DNA from: Crambe crambe
Taxonomy: Eukaryota > Porifera > Demospongiae > Poecilosclerida > Crambeidae
Reading direction: 5' to 3'
DNA: 64,000 nucleotides
NCBI GenBank assembly: GCA_963924555.1
Contig: OZ004592.1
Span: 310,001 to 374,000 of the forward strand
In this document: in pieces, positions 11,984-23,801 of the stretch
Layout of the letters: each line of letters begins with the position of its first letter
How positions within the stretch are numbered: the first letter of the stretch is position 1
Notes under the pieces: model-generated
Told to the model about the DNA's origin: nothing
What the model saw: only the letters and a program-made list of their open reading frames with translations
Databases searched by the model: none
Program-made: the position numbers and the translations under genes

Positions 11984-14900
11984 CTAGCTGAGGTCCATGG
12001 ATTCTAGCCCAGATACACTAAAAGAAGAGAGTGATGCATCAGCCTGAATGGATTCAAACAATTGAGCTGTTTCTGACGTCCCTTTGATTTGAGTCACAAA
12101 GTCAGTAAGGGCAGGACATTTATCTGTAGGGGGGAATATTATAAGGGATCAGAATCGTCCTCACTCAACATACCACTGTCAGTTATGGTCAAAAGAGCTG
12201 CAATGGCTCTCATAGCTGATCTCTTCAGTTCATCCTGTTTCTCAAACTCCTGCTTGACAGAGTTGGCTTTGGCTTTGGACTGGATGGTTGTCCTTAAGGG
12301 ATCAATCAGTTTATCAATTCCTAGGAAGCAAAAAAAAGTTTTCAATTGTACAATTACTAAATCCACACACTATTTGGTACACTTATGGATGTGGATGGTA
12401 TACTAGAGGCATTTGGGAGGGTGTAACTCACGTTGCAATAGTGCAGATGGTCTCAGATGAGAGAGCCGAACGATCAAGAGGAATGTTAACATCTGCATAA
12501 TTGTTAGTATGACAAAAACACCTTGCCCTCACACCAGTTCCAACTCACTTTAATATCGTAGTGATCCTTCAGGCCATCTTCAATGTGGTTGAGGAACTCG
12601 AAGGTATCAAGACGGTCAAGACATGTTTCCAGTAGAGTGTACATACATTCAAAAGCAGCCTTCCTCAGATCAAGACCATCATCAACAGTGTGTTTGAATG
12701 GTCCCATCTCTACCTCTCGTATAAGTTCTTTCTAAAAAGAAAAAAAAAAAAATTCGTAGTCGGCAGGATTCGAACCTGCGCGGGCAGAGCCCAATAGATT
12801 TCTAGTCTATCGCCTTAACCACTCGGCCACGACTACAAGTAACTATAAAAGATACACTAATTCGTTTAAGTAAACTCACTCTAATCTTTGTCTCCCTGTA
12901 GAGGTTAGGTAACAGAGTATCCAGGAGATCTCTGATCAGAGATGGTTTGTTATGAGCAGCAGAGTTGAAGGCCACCAAAGCAACCCTCCGAACATTCTAT
13001 ATGTACAGTAAATGTTCAGACACAGGGGGAGGGGATTTACACCTACCAAGTCAGAATCACCAATAGTGGCAAGGAATTCACCTATACAGGAGTGCAGCAA
13101 CGTATCGATGGGCTGGGGCTGGTCAGAGATGGTGTACTTAAGTGCTGTGACTACAGTACTACGAACAAAGGCAGAACTAGAGGATAAATTCTCCTGCAAC
13201 TTTGGGAGAAGTGTTTGAGGGTGAACTAGAGCAAGTTTCCCCACACATTCTGCCACGACATTTCTTGTCCCTTCCTCAGGACTCTCAAAGTGCTGGAATA
13301 ACACATCCCTGGAAAGAAAAGGATCAGCTGATAACACGAGAGAATGATAACCAATATCACTAGAAACATAGAATGTAGGGCTCAGTTAGAAAATTAGCTC
13401 ACAATACTGGTCATACCACTTTCATAAGTGATCAACCATTTCACATCACGTGGATACCATCACAGCCCTGGACTCACTATCTCTAAGAAAATCACATGAC
13501 AGTAACCCTATGAAAGTCACATGACTTAGTTATCAGTTGAACGTCACATGACTTAGTTATCAGTACCCTATAAGAGTCACATGATGAATTAGTTATTATA
13601 ACTGTATGTACCAGATGAAAGTCACATGAGGTTCAAGTGTGGCCACAGCCTCAGGTGTCCCATAGTGACATGTGATGACTTCCTTCAGTGAGTGAAGAAG
13701 AAGGTACTGACGCTTTGGGTTGGCTTGGATCTCAGATAGGATAAACGGAAGGTACTTCTGCAGGTTCCCAGCACTTACACTACCTGTACAAGTCACCATT
13801 GCAGGTCAAAGCAGCATCAAAGGATACGGCATGTGCTCATAGGACTTGCCTAATGCATAGGACGCAGCAGAACGGACTTCTTCAGATTGGGAGGAAAAAG
13901 TCCCCAAGATGACCTGTTGGAGATCACTAACTCGACTGAGATCACTATGGAAACGAGATAGTGTTCTGGCATAATATAAATGATAAAGAAAAGTACTCTC
14001 TCTCTTACTTCTTCTTTCCAATTTCTCCAACTGATAGGAGACAAAGAAGGCGCACAGAATCTGAACTCCTTTCATTCTGTAATATTAGGTCACATGACTG
14101 ATGCTAACATTCCAAGAGGGAGGGACGTGCCTTAATATCAGCAATGAACTTATCCACTGTTCCAAAGGTCTCGCTAGGAACTGAGTCACAAAGAGCTGCA
14201 ACACACTTGGAAATACTCCTATATGCCTTCAGAGAATTGTCAGAATTGAAGTGATACCATGTTTATAACAGCTGCAAAGTACCTGTCTATGGATACCAGC
14301 TTGAACACTACCAGCATTGTACACAAAGTCTGTAAGCATCTACACCAATGGATAATAAAACATCAAGTAATCATAGAGTGAAGATTTGATAAAGGAGACC
14401 TTGAAGATGGACTGAAAGTCTAAGCCTGTGAGGCGAAGTTGGACCAACTTGGTGAAGAAAAGGAGACATGCTGCCATAGCACTGCCTTGTAGCAGTGAGG
14501 AGAGAACTAAGCTGAGAATGTTTGGGAGAATGCTACTACTGATGGCTGAAATGCAGCCTGGGTTCACATCAATTATTGTGCAGAGCAAAGTGAGCACTAA
14601 TTGGGAAATATGGAGGTCATTGTCATTGATCAGGACAGAGAGTTCGTCCAGGACAGCCTTGTAGAGAGCCGCAGTCACAGCTGATTGAGTGCTCTGGGAG
14701 CCAGAGCCAGGACTGATCAAGGTATACTCGCTGTATCCCTGGAAGATGGCGTCCAGGCAGTACAGAGTAGCCAATCGCAAGTCTCGATGATTCTTACGCA
14801 GGAAACTGGCCAGTAAGGGAATAGTTTCATCCTGTATGAGAGAAAAAGATTTAAAGGGAGATCTTATCAGAACAAAGTACTTGCTGACCAGAATAAAGGT

Positions 14901-15038
14901 GATGTCTATCTTCAATGGAGATCTGTGGAGGAGGAGGAGGAGGAAGAGGAGGGAGGGAGGAGGAGGAGGAAGAGGAGGGAGGGAGGAGGAGGAGGAAGAG
15001 GAGGGAGGGAGGAGGAGGAGGAAGAGGAGGGAGGGAGG

Positions 15039-15069
<31 letters not shown>

Positions 15070-18000
15070 GTAGGTTTATCAACTAGCCTCATACCCAGGC
15101 CCGCTTTTTTCGCGGGGCGATGGAAAAGCAAAGGGCCTGGTATAAGTTGCATGCGCATGGACTCGCTATACTTTCGGGCATGTCCGTTACACAAATCGTA
15201 ATAAACATTACATCATTGTAATTTTAAGAGCTGATGAGTCAGCAGCTCTAGATAGAGACTGTTCTGTTGTTTTGCTCTTTTCTGCGCTAGATTCAACTCA
15301 CCTCACTCTCAGAAGTGTTCTGTGCAAGCTATTTATGAAAGAAGTGTGCCACTACCAACTGATTAGACGAGAAGAGTCGCTGCTATTCAAAGTATCGTAT
15401 CTTACCTTTTGTTTTTGACCATAAGCTTGGCTTGAAAGGGATATAGTGCTGTTCTTGTTGTGTCTTAGTTAATTTCACTCATGTGGATAAGGTCTGGAGC
15501 CAGATCTAGCTAGCTAGCTAGCTTTAAGCCGATTGAATGCGTGCGTGCTACATACGTTTTAATGATTACATCATTCATCATGCACGAAATTTTACGTATT
15601 ATTTCGTGTTTAATTAAGCGCATGCGCATGCAACTTATACCAGGCCCTTCGCTTTTCCACCGCCCCGCAAAAAAAGCGGACCTGGGTACGAGGCTAGTTT
15701 ATCAACATACTAACTAATTGTTCTCACTTACTTAACGATGAGTGTAATGGCCCTGACTGTAGTGAGACGAGTGATCTCATTCCGGAGACGATCCACAAAG
15801 ATGGGCATGCATTCTGGCAGCTGCTGGTTGAGGAAGTCCCCAAGGCTACCAACCACTTGTCCCATGCAACTGATAGCCCTTTCCTTCACTTCCTGGTCAA
15901 TGTCTGCTGCCATCAGACGCTTGAGGGCCGAGTGGTAGATATCCAACACAAAGGGCTGAAACTCACTGGCAATGGGGGTGGAGTCTTTAGTGGTGCAGTA
16001 TGGATGTAGTCAGTCAATATGATACACGAATTCAATTCACTTACCTGGTCTGATGGTCTTGACAATGTAATGGAGGACTAGGAGAGCTTCGGAAGTGATT
16101 TTGTAGAAGCTGTCATCCACTGCTGTCACCACGGCAGGAATAATGGCCCCGATGTGGGGGTGGAGTACTAAGGGGGCATGGCTAGTCAGGAGAACTGTTA
16201 GAAAGTTCAGAGTGTCTATCTTCATATTAGAGGTAGAGGTCTGGTCACTGGTAAAAATGAATTGGTAATGTCATATGTTTAGCCCTATCCCCTCCTGCAC
16301 TAACTTCAGACAGTAGAGGATGCCAGGGACGATGGCTCCTACGTGGTTGTCCAAGGCCCCAGGTAACACAGTGATGAGAGCATTGAGCAGACTGAAGCAA
16401 CCCTGTCGCGTCTTGACACTTTTATCTCGCAGCTGTTTGTGGAGTGCTCTGACGATCCCATCCACTTGTGTGTGGAGCAGAGAGATGGGACTGCATGAAA
16501 CCAAACAATACTAAATCCCTCCTCTCCCCAGCCCAACCCCCAACCCAACCTCCTCCTCCCCCAGCCCAATCCCTCCTCTCCCCACCTCCTCCTCCCCCAG
16601 CCCAACCCCCAACCCAACCTAGTGTCCAACTCAACAACCTTGATGTCAGTCAACCTGATATCAGGTCAGTACTTCTCCTTTCTCTCACTCACCTGTCAGC
16701 CAGCTCCATGGATTCAGGTTCTCCACTCTGAGATGGCACGGAGCTCTGGGACTGAGTGACAGTCAACAGTGCTCGGTAGGCAGTAAAAATATCAGCTTTG
16801 ACATTTTCCTCACGTTCTACATATCAATTATTATAATGACTAGGAAAATCCCCCTCCTGCAATAACTGACCTTTGAACCTTGAGATGAGTGCAGGAGAGA
16901 TGGTTTGATAGAAGTCAGCTAACATTTCCACTCGAGAGCCCAAGATGACAGTCAAGCATTTGGCCGATGCTCTCCTCACCTTCCAGCTCACATCGTCATC
17001 ATCGCTGTACTCATCGTCCTCCTCATCACTGCACCGTGGGGAGAGGGGGAGGGATAGCGAGCACGAGAGAAGGGATACGTGGATCAAGAGAAGAGATGGT
17101 TGCAACAATTCCAACTTACTCGTCATAATCATCAGTTTCCATCCCGTCCTCCATACCTTCATCTCCCTTCTCCTCCTCGTCACTGTCATAGTTGTAGTTC
17201 GGGTCATGTGACAACATTTGCAAACACACACCTACAATCTAAGAAGGGGGGAAAATAATATTTGCAAGTAGTATTTGCCCAAAAAGTAATAATATTTGCC
17301 CTTCCCGGCCTGCTGAAGTGGACCATTACCTCTTTAATATGAGGGGTTATTTCCCTAAAGCATCGCAGAGCCAGTGCCTCAAAGGCTTGCAGACACGACT
17401 CCTTCAGCTCGTCGTCCCCCAACTCTTCCCTCAGCTCCACAAAGTGCATGATCAGTGGAATAATGTCATCAAGGTACCCACCAACACGCTGTCCCGCTTG
17501 CCGACTGAAAGATACACGTCCAAGAGAGTAAGATCCTATAATCTTCCTTATTGTTGACTCACCTGATGGCTCCAATGGCTTGTATGAAGGTACGGGTATT
17601 TGTCATGGAAGTAGGAGACGCCTTCTCTTGATTCAGGATGTTGAGAAGATGCTGCATCACTTGCTCAAAGAGTGATTGCTGACAGCAGGAACACAAGAAG
17701 CCTAAACACACACAAGCAGGGAGATTATTAATTACTTTGAGATTACAAGGAGCTTACTCACAGAGAGCCATGTATGCTCTCTTTCTGACTGACAATGGCT
17801 TGGGATCCACCAGTAAGGGCAAGAGAGCCTTCAGCAGTGGCTCATGGAATGGAGTCAGATTGACTATTTCATGTGAATGTTTGGATAAATTAAGTGATTC
17901 CATCAGAGAAAAGCTATTTTACCTCCATATCTGTGTATCAAGTCACCCAGGATGTCTAATGTCTCCAGAAGAACATACTGATTCAAATCCTAAGTCACAA

Positions 18001-18725
18001 ATATCACATCATACATTAAGGTCTCTCCCAGAAATGATAGGCTCCCCTTCCCTTCCCCTCCCCCTCCAAGGGTACAGCCTCCCCCTCCAAGGGTACAGGC
18101 TCCCCCTTCCCCTCTGATGGGCACAGGAACTCACTGGTTTGCCAATGGCATCCACCATCTTGCCTGTGATGTTGCGACTGGCAGTGGTTGCCATGGTCTG
18201 GGTGGTCCGAGGGAGTTCAGAAATGACTGTCTTCAGTCCCACACTGGAGATGTCACGCAGTCGCTCCGAAGAAGAGAACATGTTGGAGCAAAGGGAATTG
18301 ATGATGACTTCAATCTGACTGTCCTTGATCTTCTTCACCAGCGGCCCAAGGCTGTAATGAGACAGTTTATTTAATTACATATGTGTTTCCTTCTCATTTC
18401 AACCCACTGTAGTCCAAAACTCCCAAAGCCACCAATTAATGCTACTCCTAACGAACCATTTGACAGCTAAGTTCTGGACTTCTCCATTCTTGTCCTCCAC
18501 CAACTTGAGGACACTCTGAACCACTTTCTTCTCGCTGTCGTCGTCCAGCTTGATGGAGTCCTTCTGGAGCTCTGTCATCAAGTCATTGGTAGCCATGAAT
18601 CGGAAGTCCTTATCAACAGAGCCCATCTAATACCAAAATAATTATGGCTTAAGGCAGTACTTTAAAATCCAAAAGCATGTTACCTTGTCCAGAAGAGACG
18701 AGATGTGATATGGTGATGTGGCCAT
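11984..18725 (-). CDS. CAND1: Cullin-associated NEDD8-dissociated protein (CAND1/TIP120)
   Basis: Some two dozen small exons read as CAND1 from [14 protein letters not shown] (start 18725) to [11 protein letters not shown] (stop 11984). Landmarks in order: [39 protein letters not shown], the acidic [34 protein letters not shown]-like HEAT helices, [39 protein letters not shown] and [24 protein letters not shown]1 is an all-HEAT-repeat solenoid that wraps cullin-RBX1 and exchanges substrate receptors. It is about the expected length of 1,200 aa, though I did not close every junction. Introns carry a tRNA, a MITE, purine and pyrimidine tracts. The start is 320 bp from FEM1, itself a cullin-2 receptor in other animals. 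Confidence 0.93.
12755..12836 (-). tRNA. tRNA-Ser (AGA anticodon)
   Basis: On the minus strand an 82-nt cloverleaf starts GTAGTCGTGGCCGAGTGG and ends with the T-arm GGTTCGAATCC and acceptor 3' strand CGACTAC plus discriminator G. The D-arm GGCCGAGTGGTTAAGGC, anticodon loop ACTAGAA and a long variable arm are typical of class II tRNA-Ser(AGA). A and B boxes are present, so it has its own pol III promoter. It is followed on the same strand by a run of more than ten T, a pol III terminator. It sits in an intron of CAND1 in the same orientation. Confidence 0.96.
14930..15070. repeat. (GGA)n-rich purine tract in CAND1 intron
   Basis: About 140 bp of the plus strand are almost pure purine, built of GGAGGAGGAGGAAGAGGAGGGAGG-like units of 30-odd bp repeated about four times. 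It generates spurious Arg/Gly/Glu and Ser/Pro/Leu reading frames on the two strands. Such tracts can form triplex or G-quadruplex DNA. Confidence 0.9.
15083..15697. mobile_element. 615-bp MITE with ~78-bp inverted ends and 8-bp target duplication
   Basis: The left end starts CTAGCCTCATACCCAGGCCC and the right end, reverse-complemented, starts CTAGCCTCGTACCCAGGTCC. Similarity continues for about 78 bp, through GGGCCTGGTATAAGTTGCATG. TTTATCAA directly flanks both ends (15075-15082 and 15698-15705), an 8-bp target-site duplication. The interior has no transposase frame. The 8-bp duplication suggests the hAT superfamily, but the ends do not start with CAG, so the family is open. It lies in a CAND1 intron next to the purine tract. 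Confidence 0.9.
16500..16625. repeat. CCCAACCC-rich tract in CAND1 intron
   Basis: A low-complexity pyrimidine-rich stretch repeats CCCCAGCCCAACCCCCAACCC and CCTCCTCCCC units. The minus (transcribed sense) strand is therefore G-rich with several G3-G5 runs and could fold as a G-quadruplex in the pre-mRNA. Not coding. Confidence 0.7.
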
Positions 18726-19045
18726 ATCTCAAGTACTTCAGTCAGGGAGAAGCTTTGAATAAAATAATTAGAAAAGGTCATAATTCTGCTATTTAAGGTC
18801 ATAGTATAGTAACTCTGCTAAGAAGGTTAGACTGTGCTTTATGATCCTAGCCTTATTTCTCAAAGTAACTCACCAATCACTCAAAATTCAAGAAGCTAAT
18901 CAAGAAACAGAATTATCACTGCACATGCACCCCTGTCAGATTTATATGATCAGCTGATAGTCACGTGATAAATCTCAATCGGCGGCCCCACCTTCTCGAT
19001 CAGTCAGCACATTTGACGCCCCGTGGCTAAACAGTTGACTACGGG
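18726..19045. promoter_or_regulatory. Divergent CAND1/FEM1 promoter region
   Basis: The 320 bp between the two head-to-head start codons are AT-rich on the CAND1 side and GC-richer close to FEM1 (CAATCGGCGGCCCCACC at about 18976). A GTCACGTGA E-box-like palindrome lies near 18961. No other structure was seen. Confidence 0.4.
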
Positions 19046-21154
19046 ATGGCTGATTCTACTTCTATAGAGCAATATAACCACCACAACCATATCCAAAAGT
19101 TGCCTCCATGTACCCTCACCGACGAAGAGTTCACTAAAATCTGTGAATACAGCATGAGAGGTATGCTAGATGAGATGGTCGATTTCATGGGGAGAATTCT
19201 AAAAGAAAGAAAATGTGAGGTTGGCCCTAAGACTTTCTGTCCAGATCCAATCAAGCAAAAGCCATCTCCCCTCGTTCTTTCGGCTCAATATGGCCAAAAG
19301 AACGTTGTAGACTATTTACTCAAGAAGTATAATTCGATTATCGACATCAATCATGCTGCCACAATAGTCTCACTCACCACTCACAAGAAGGTCCATTGTG
19401 CTACTGCTCTCTGGGCTGCAAGCACTGGAGGGCACTTAGAAATTGTCAGCACCTTGGTGTCATATGGGGCCGAAGTAAACAAGGCTACCCTTACCCAGTC
19501 CACGCCCCTTCGAGGGGCCTCTTTCCATGGTTACCTCAATGTCATGGAGTTCCTCTTGGATAATGGTGCTGAGATTGATACACCAAATTGCATAGGGCAG
19601 AGTCCCCTGTGCATCGCTGCCATGAGGGGAAAGCTGCAAGCTGTCAAGTTCCTGTTGGAGAAGGGGGCCAATCAGCATCAGACCACCATCAATGGTTACA
19701 CCATTATGCATCTCTCTGCCACCAAGGGACGCATTGATGTGGTCAATCATCTTCTCTCAATTGGTCTCTCTCCAATGTTCAGTGAAGCTAGGCCTTCCTC
19801 TGAAGGGTACATAGCCTGCCCTGTTTTTCTTGCTGCCTCCACGGGTCAACGGCGGATGGTGGATATGCTGATTCAGCACCAAGATTGTCCCCCCTCATGT
19901 AAAGCCGACGCCCTCCTCCTGCTAGGCTCCACCAGATGTGAGATCAGCTCCCGTGGTCTGACAATGGGTTCCCGGGAGTTGTGGTCCGGAGGGCTACAGA
20001 TCAGAGAGGAGCACAACATTGAAGTTGATTTCCAACCACCCAATGAGAGTTATGGTCATCGACAAGAAATTGCAACCATAGATGACTTGAACAGACTTTC
20101 TACGCTCCCCAATTTCACTCGCTATGAGGCTTATTACCAAAGTCTCATAATCAGAGAGAGATGTATGGGGTTTGGGGATCAAGGATTGATCTACTTCCTG
20201 ATACGAAGAGGTGCATACTTCTGTTCCAGGGAAGGCAAGTATGCAGAGGCAGAATTACTGTGGTTTCGTGCCATGGACCAGGAGGTGAAGGTGTGTGAAA
20301 TGGAGATTAGCCATGCACGATATGGACACTCTGAAGGCCTCCAGAAGGATTTGGAGAAAGATCTTTCTCAGTATGCCCTGGGGATATGGGATATGGTGCA
20401 CAATGGATACAGACCTAACTTCAGACGCTATGTGGAATTTGGTTTCAAGGAATTAGAAATATTGGAATACCTGAAGGAGAAATCCGAAAACGCACTATTC
20501 ATTGACCTACGGACACTTTTGGGTATTCTTCTGTACATTTTTATGTCCTGGATTTACTACGATACAGAAGTAATGAATGGTGAAGTGCTGGAAGGAAACT
20601 TGTGCACCCACGAGTGCGAGCTTCTCGGTAAGCAGTTCATCAAGAACTACCTCTCGGCACTTCCGGGAAGCACTTTACTTCATTACGCCCTAACTAACTT
20701 TGTGATCACTGAGGAACAGGACGAAGCCAACAAGCATATTTATGACAAGTACCCTAATATTGTGAAGTTAATAGAAGCCCTCCTTCACTGGGGGGCCTAT
20801 GAAGTCATAGATCATCCGAATGAGGAAGGGTTGAGACCAATTCACATCTCGGTCCTGACGTCCAATCAGGTGACTGTCGATGGTTTCCAGGAACTAGGGT
20901 CCTCTTTGGTCAGCAATGGGGCACATTTGGATGCAGTGAGCAGGATGGGGGACACTGTGTATGGAATGTGTGAAAGTGATGTAGTCAAGTGTATGCTGCA
21001 CACCAGTGGGCCAGTGTCGCTGGCCTGTTTGGCAGCCCGATGTATAGTCAAGGAAAAACTTCCCTATGCAGGCATTGGTCTCCCTTCACATATCACTAAA
21101 GTAGTTGGACTACACGATAAAGATTCTTTTAGGCATCAATCACACCATAGATGA
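19046..21154 (+). CDS. FEM1: FEM1-family ankyrin-repeat CUL2 receptor, intronless
   Basis: One uninterrupted 702-aa frame. Ankyrin repeats run from about residue 70 (SPLVLSAQYGQKNVVDYLL, TALWAASTGGHLEIVSTLV, TPLRGASFHGYLNVMEFLL, SPLCIAAMRGKLQAVKFLL, MHLSATKGRIDVVNHLL) to about 285. They are followed by the FEM1-specific helical/TPR region and C-terminal ankyrins (GLRPIHISVLTSNQ). FEM1 proteins are substrate receptors of CUL2-RING ligases that read Arg-type C-degrons through the ankyrin groove. The N-terminus carries an extra 60-residue segment, with the first repeat displaced by about 50 aa compared with vertebrate FEM1A/B/C. Lack of introns in a genome of intron-rich genes suggests a retrocopy origin or selective intron loss. 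No poly-A or target duplication was noted. Confidence 0.9.
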   Translation: MADSTSIEQYNHHNHIQKLPPCTLTDEEFTKICEYSMRGMLDEMVDFMGRILKERKCEVGPKTFCPDPIKQKPSPLVLSAQYGQKNVVDYLLKKYNSIIDINHAATIVSLTTHKKVHCATALWAASTGGHLEIVSTLVSYGAEVNKATLTQSTPLRGASFHGYLNVMEFLLDNGAEIDTPNCIGQSPLCIAAMRGKLQAVKFLLEKGANQHQTTINGYTIMHLSATKGRIDVVNHLLSIGLSPMFSEARPSSEGYIACPVFLAASTGQRRMVDMLIQHQDCPPSCKADALLLLGSTRCEISSRGLTMGSRELWSGGLQIREEHNIEVDFQPPNESYGHRQEIATIDDLNRLSTLPNFTRYEAYYQSLIIRERCMGFGDQGLIYFLIRRGAYFCSREGKYAEAELLWFRAMDQEVKVCEMEISHARYGHSEGLQKDLEKDLSQYALGIWDMVHNGYRPNFRRYVEFGFKELEILEYLKEKSENALFIDLRTLLGILLYIFMSWIYYDTEVMNGEVLEGNLCTHECELLGKQFIKNYLSALPGSTLLHYALTNFVITEEQDEANKHIYDKYPNIVKLIEALLHWGAYEVIDHPNEEGLRPIHISVLTSNQVTVDGFQELGSSLVSNGAHLDAVSRMGDTVYGMCESDVVKCMLHTSGPVSLACLAARCIVKEKLPYAGIGLPSHITKVVGLHDKDSFRHQSHHR

Positions 21155-21257
21155 CACACTACACTCATTTTATACACATTGTAATTTTTTTTACATAACT
21201 TTGCTGAGCATGCGCGGTAATCATTACGCTGACATGTCATGACGCGCGCAATGTAAT

Positions 21258-23801
21258 ATGGCGATGGAGGATGTGTTTTCACGAGCGAGGGCTAACTATG
21301 AGTGTAAAGTTAACGGTAAGAGTAAGAAGATTGGTCCAGGTCACAACAAGGTGGGAATGTGGCTCTCATTTTCACTAAAAAAATTATTCCATAGATCTAC
21401 TATAGGTCTTAGCCAGGGATAAAGAATGCTTCATCACTGCATTACCGAAGAAATCCCACCAGGATTATATTAGAAGAAAGCGACAAAGTAATGCTGGTTA
21501 TCATTCTGTCTGTTATTTACCTTATAAAACCTTTGGAAATCTCAACAATATTGATTGCTATGAACTTCTTACTCGATGTCTTGGAATCAGCTTGAACAAA
21601 CAACATTTATTTCCACAGGTGAAAGATAGCTACCATATAGTATGTAGATACTTAATGAATAATCTCTTAGACACATTGCAGACGAGATGTTAAAGAGGAT
21701 TCACACAAAATAGTACGTAACCAGATAAAAAATTAAACTTTAACCTGAGAATATTGCATGGCATGTAGATTGTGACCTACAATTTTGGTGTGAAGCAAGA
21801 TGCACCTCTTCCACCCTCAAATTATGCTGGTCTTGAAGCCTTGTACAAAGAAGTAGCATCTTTCAATAGAGCTATCATTGATATCAAAGCAGGCACATCT
21901 CTAATAGAGACAATTCGGAGGGAGTCTCAAAGACAGGTATGTGTTCGCCATGTTATAATGCCAAATCTCTGATTTTTTTTTGGATAATAATTAAGGATGT
22001 TTGGGATTCAATAAAACCCCCAAAGATAATATCTGAAGGAGGAGAGGATGCACATATCCGCAGGCCTCGCTTGTACCTTCCTCCTATATTACACACTGCC
22101 TCCAGCAAAATATGCATGGTTAGCGTCTGTCCCACACACCTGGTTCCCCCTGGAGGCATGGAGGCAGGAGGCCATGTCAAGAAAATGACTATGCCTGAGA
22201 CTGGAAAAACTGTGACAGAAGAGTGAGTCACTAGCTTACGGTGGCCTAGCTGGCTACTAATTATTTACAAGTGGGAAGATTTCAGTTAGTATTACATTGT
22301 TCTGTCTGTGTGCTACAGGATTTGTAAGACTATTGTGACCAAAAACTTTTTTGCCAAGGTGGTATCAATTCATGCTATTCTTTCGTGTCTACACAATATC
22401 AAGAATAGAGACTTGAGAAGTTGGGTGAGTAAAAAATGATTCAGAACTAGCTGTGTTATTTTAGAAAGTTTTCTGTGGTATTAGGAACCTCTTCCCTTTG
22501 AAACAATTAAGGCTTTTTCCAAGAGACCACAGCACTTATCAACTAAAGATCAAACTTTAATCGCCCCACCTGTGGGAATTCAACACCAGCATTACCACCA
22601 ATATCTGCATCCAGATAGCAAAAATCCTAAGCCAAAACAATTGTATGCTAGAAAAATTCACTACTGCCATTTTTATTATATTATTTTATGTACAAGGATC
22701 AATTCTAAGATCGTGTGGGAAGATATACTTGATAATGATAATCTTCATGAGTTTATAACTCCATCCACTCGTGATACTGATGCATCCCCCACCCCTAGCA
22801 AACCACGAAGGTATATCAACTGTGTGACCTTGTTGTTTCTTACTGACATGTACTCCTATTCAGAACTGTACCAGCTTGGAAAAGGAAGATAGTACGAACA
22901 GAGAACAAAGAGCAAGACATGTAAGGCTAATGCTATAGCAGCTTGGCTACCTACGACATATTGTGATAAAAAATAATAGGGAACAGGATCCAGCCCAGAG
23001 AGTAGATGATTGTATTGTGGCTTTTCGTCACTTTAAGAGCAAGATGGACAGGCAAACTTGCACTACCCTGAAAGAGAGAAAAGAGTATGTGATAATTATT
23101 TATAGTAATCATCCACAAAACCTAATGTGGTACCTCCAGGATGCGTGACAAAAACTTCACCTTAAAACTGGAGCATTTTGTTCTAGGCCCTAACAGAGAC
23201 AAGAGCCTGCAAGAAATGAGGACAAAAATCTACCAGATTAACTGGACTGAGCAGCAACAGAGCCGTGAGCGTGACAAGCCAGAATGGTAACTACCAAAAA
23301 GAATTCACTTTAGCTGTTCACATATTGCACACAGGTTTATTCTCCTTGAGGACGAGATGAAGTGCATATCCAAAGACGGAATTGAAATAAATGGCAAACC
23401 TGCACTGGGAGAACTGAAGCAATTCATGTACACTGAGAATAGTACCATTCCCATGGTCTTTGTGAGTCTGCCTAAGCATGATTATAGCTAATAGGTCAAT
23501 AATTATTACATGTATTATACCCAGGAGAAATTATGCTTCCTTGTGATGTCTGTTCCTCCCCATTATCTGTGCACAGCAGAAGTCCTCTCTGCCTTTAAGG
23601 TACACCACACTGTATTATGTTAGGTCTATAGTTGTAATTATGATTTTATGCAATGGAATGGATGCTTAGTTTGTGTGTGAATCCATTCTCCATGCATCTC
23701 CTCGACTCATTGACAAGCTCAGAGAAATGCGTCGACTTCCTCCTGTGACTGACCTTCATCCACCTCAATACCTGTTTGGAGTGCACATCTGTGGAACATA
23801 A
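21258..23801 (+). CDS. Unrecognised multi-exon gene
   Basis: I do not recognise this protein. From MAMEDVFSRARANYEC a series of exons joins in phase through HNK/VLARDKECFITALPKK, the KTFGNLNNIDCYELLTRCLG segment, IVTYNFGVKQDAPLPPSNYA, KIVWEDILDNDNLHEFITP, QLGYLRHIVIKNNREQDPA and TKIYQINWTEQQQSRERDK. It ends with LPPVTDLHPPQYLFGVHICGT. About 15 exons give roughly 550-600 aa. No signal peptide, membrane span or repeat is evident; it is charged and looks globular and cytoplasmic or nuclear. One junction near 23085-23140 did not close in phase, so an exon may be missed or the copy may carry a frameshift there. The first exon lies 103 bp after FEM1, in tandem. Confidence 0.65.

Noticed and set aside
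14836-15194. Extended frames rich in Arg/Gly/Glu or Pro/Ser/Leu joined to CAND1 exon
   Set aside because: The purine tract only happens to be open; CAND1 homology begins after a normal acceptor ([14 protein letters not shown]), so this is intron.
22919-22936. Apparent 18-nt intron in the unrecognised gene
   Set aside because: Too short to splice. A 47-nt intron from GTACGA (about 22892) to CTATAG (22936) gives correct phase.
21258-23801. Argonaute/Piwi identity for the unrecognised gene
   Set aside because: First impression from gene layout only; no PAZ, MID or PIWI motifs (no DEDH-type signature) are present.
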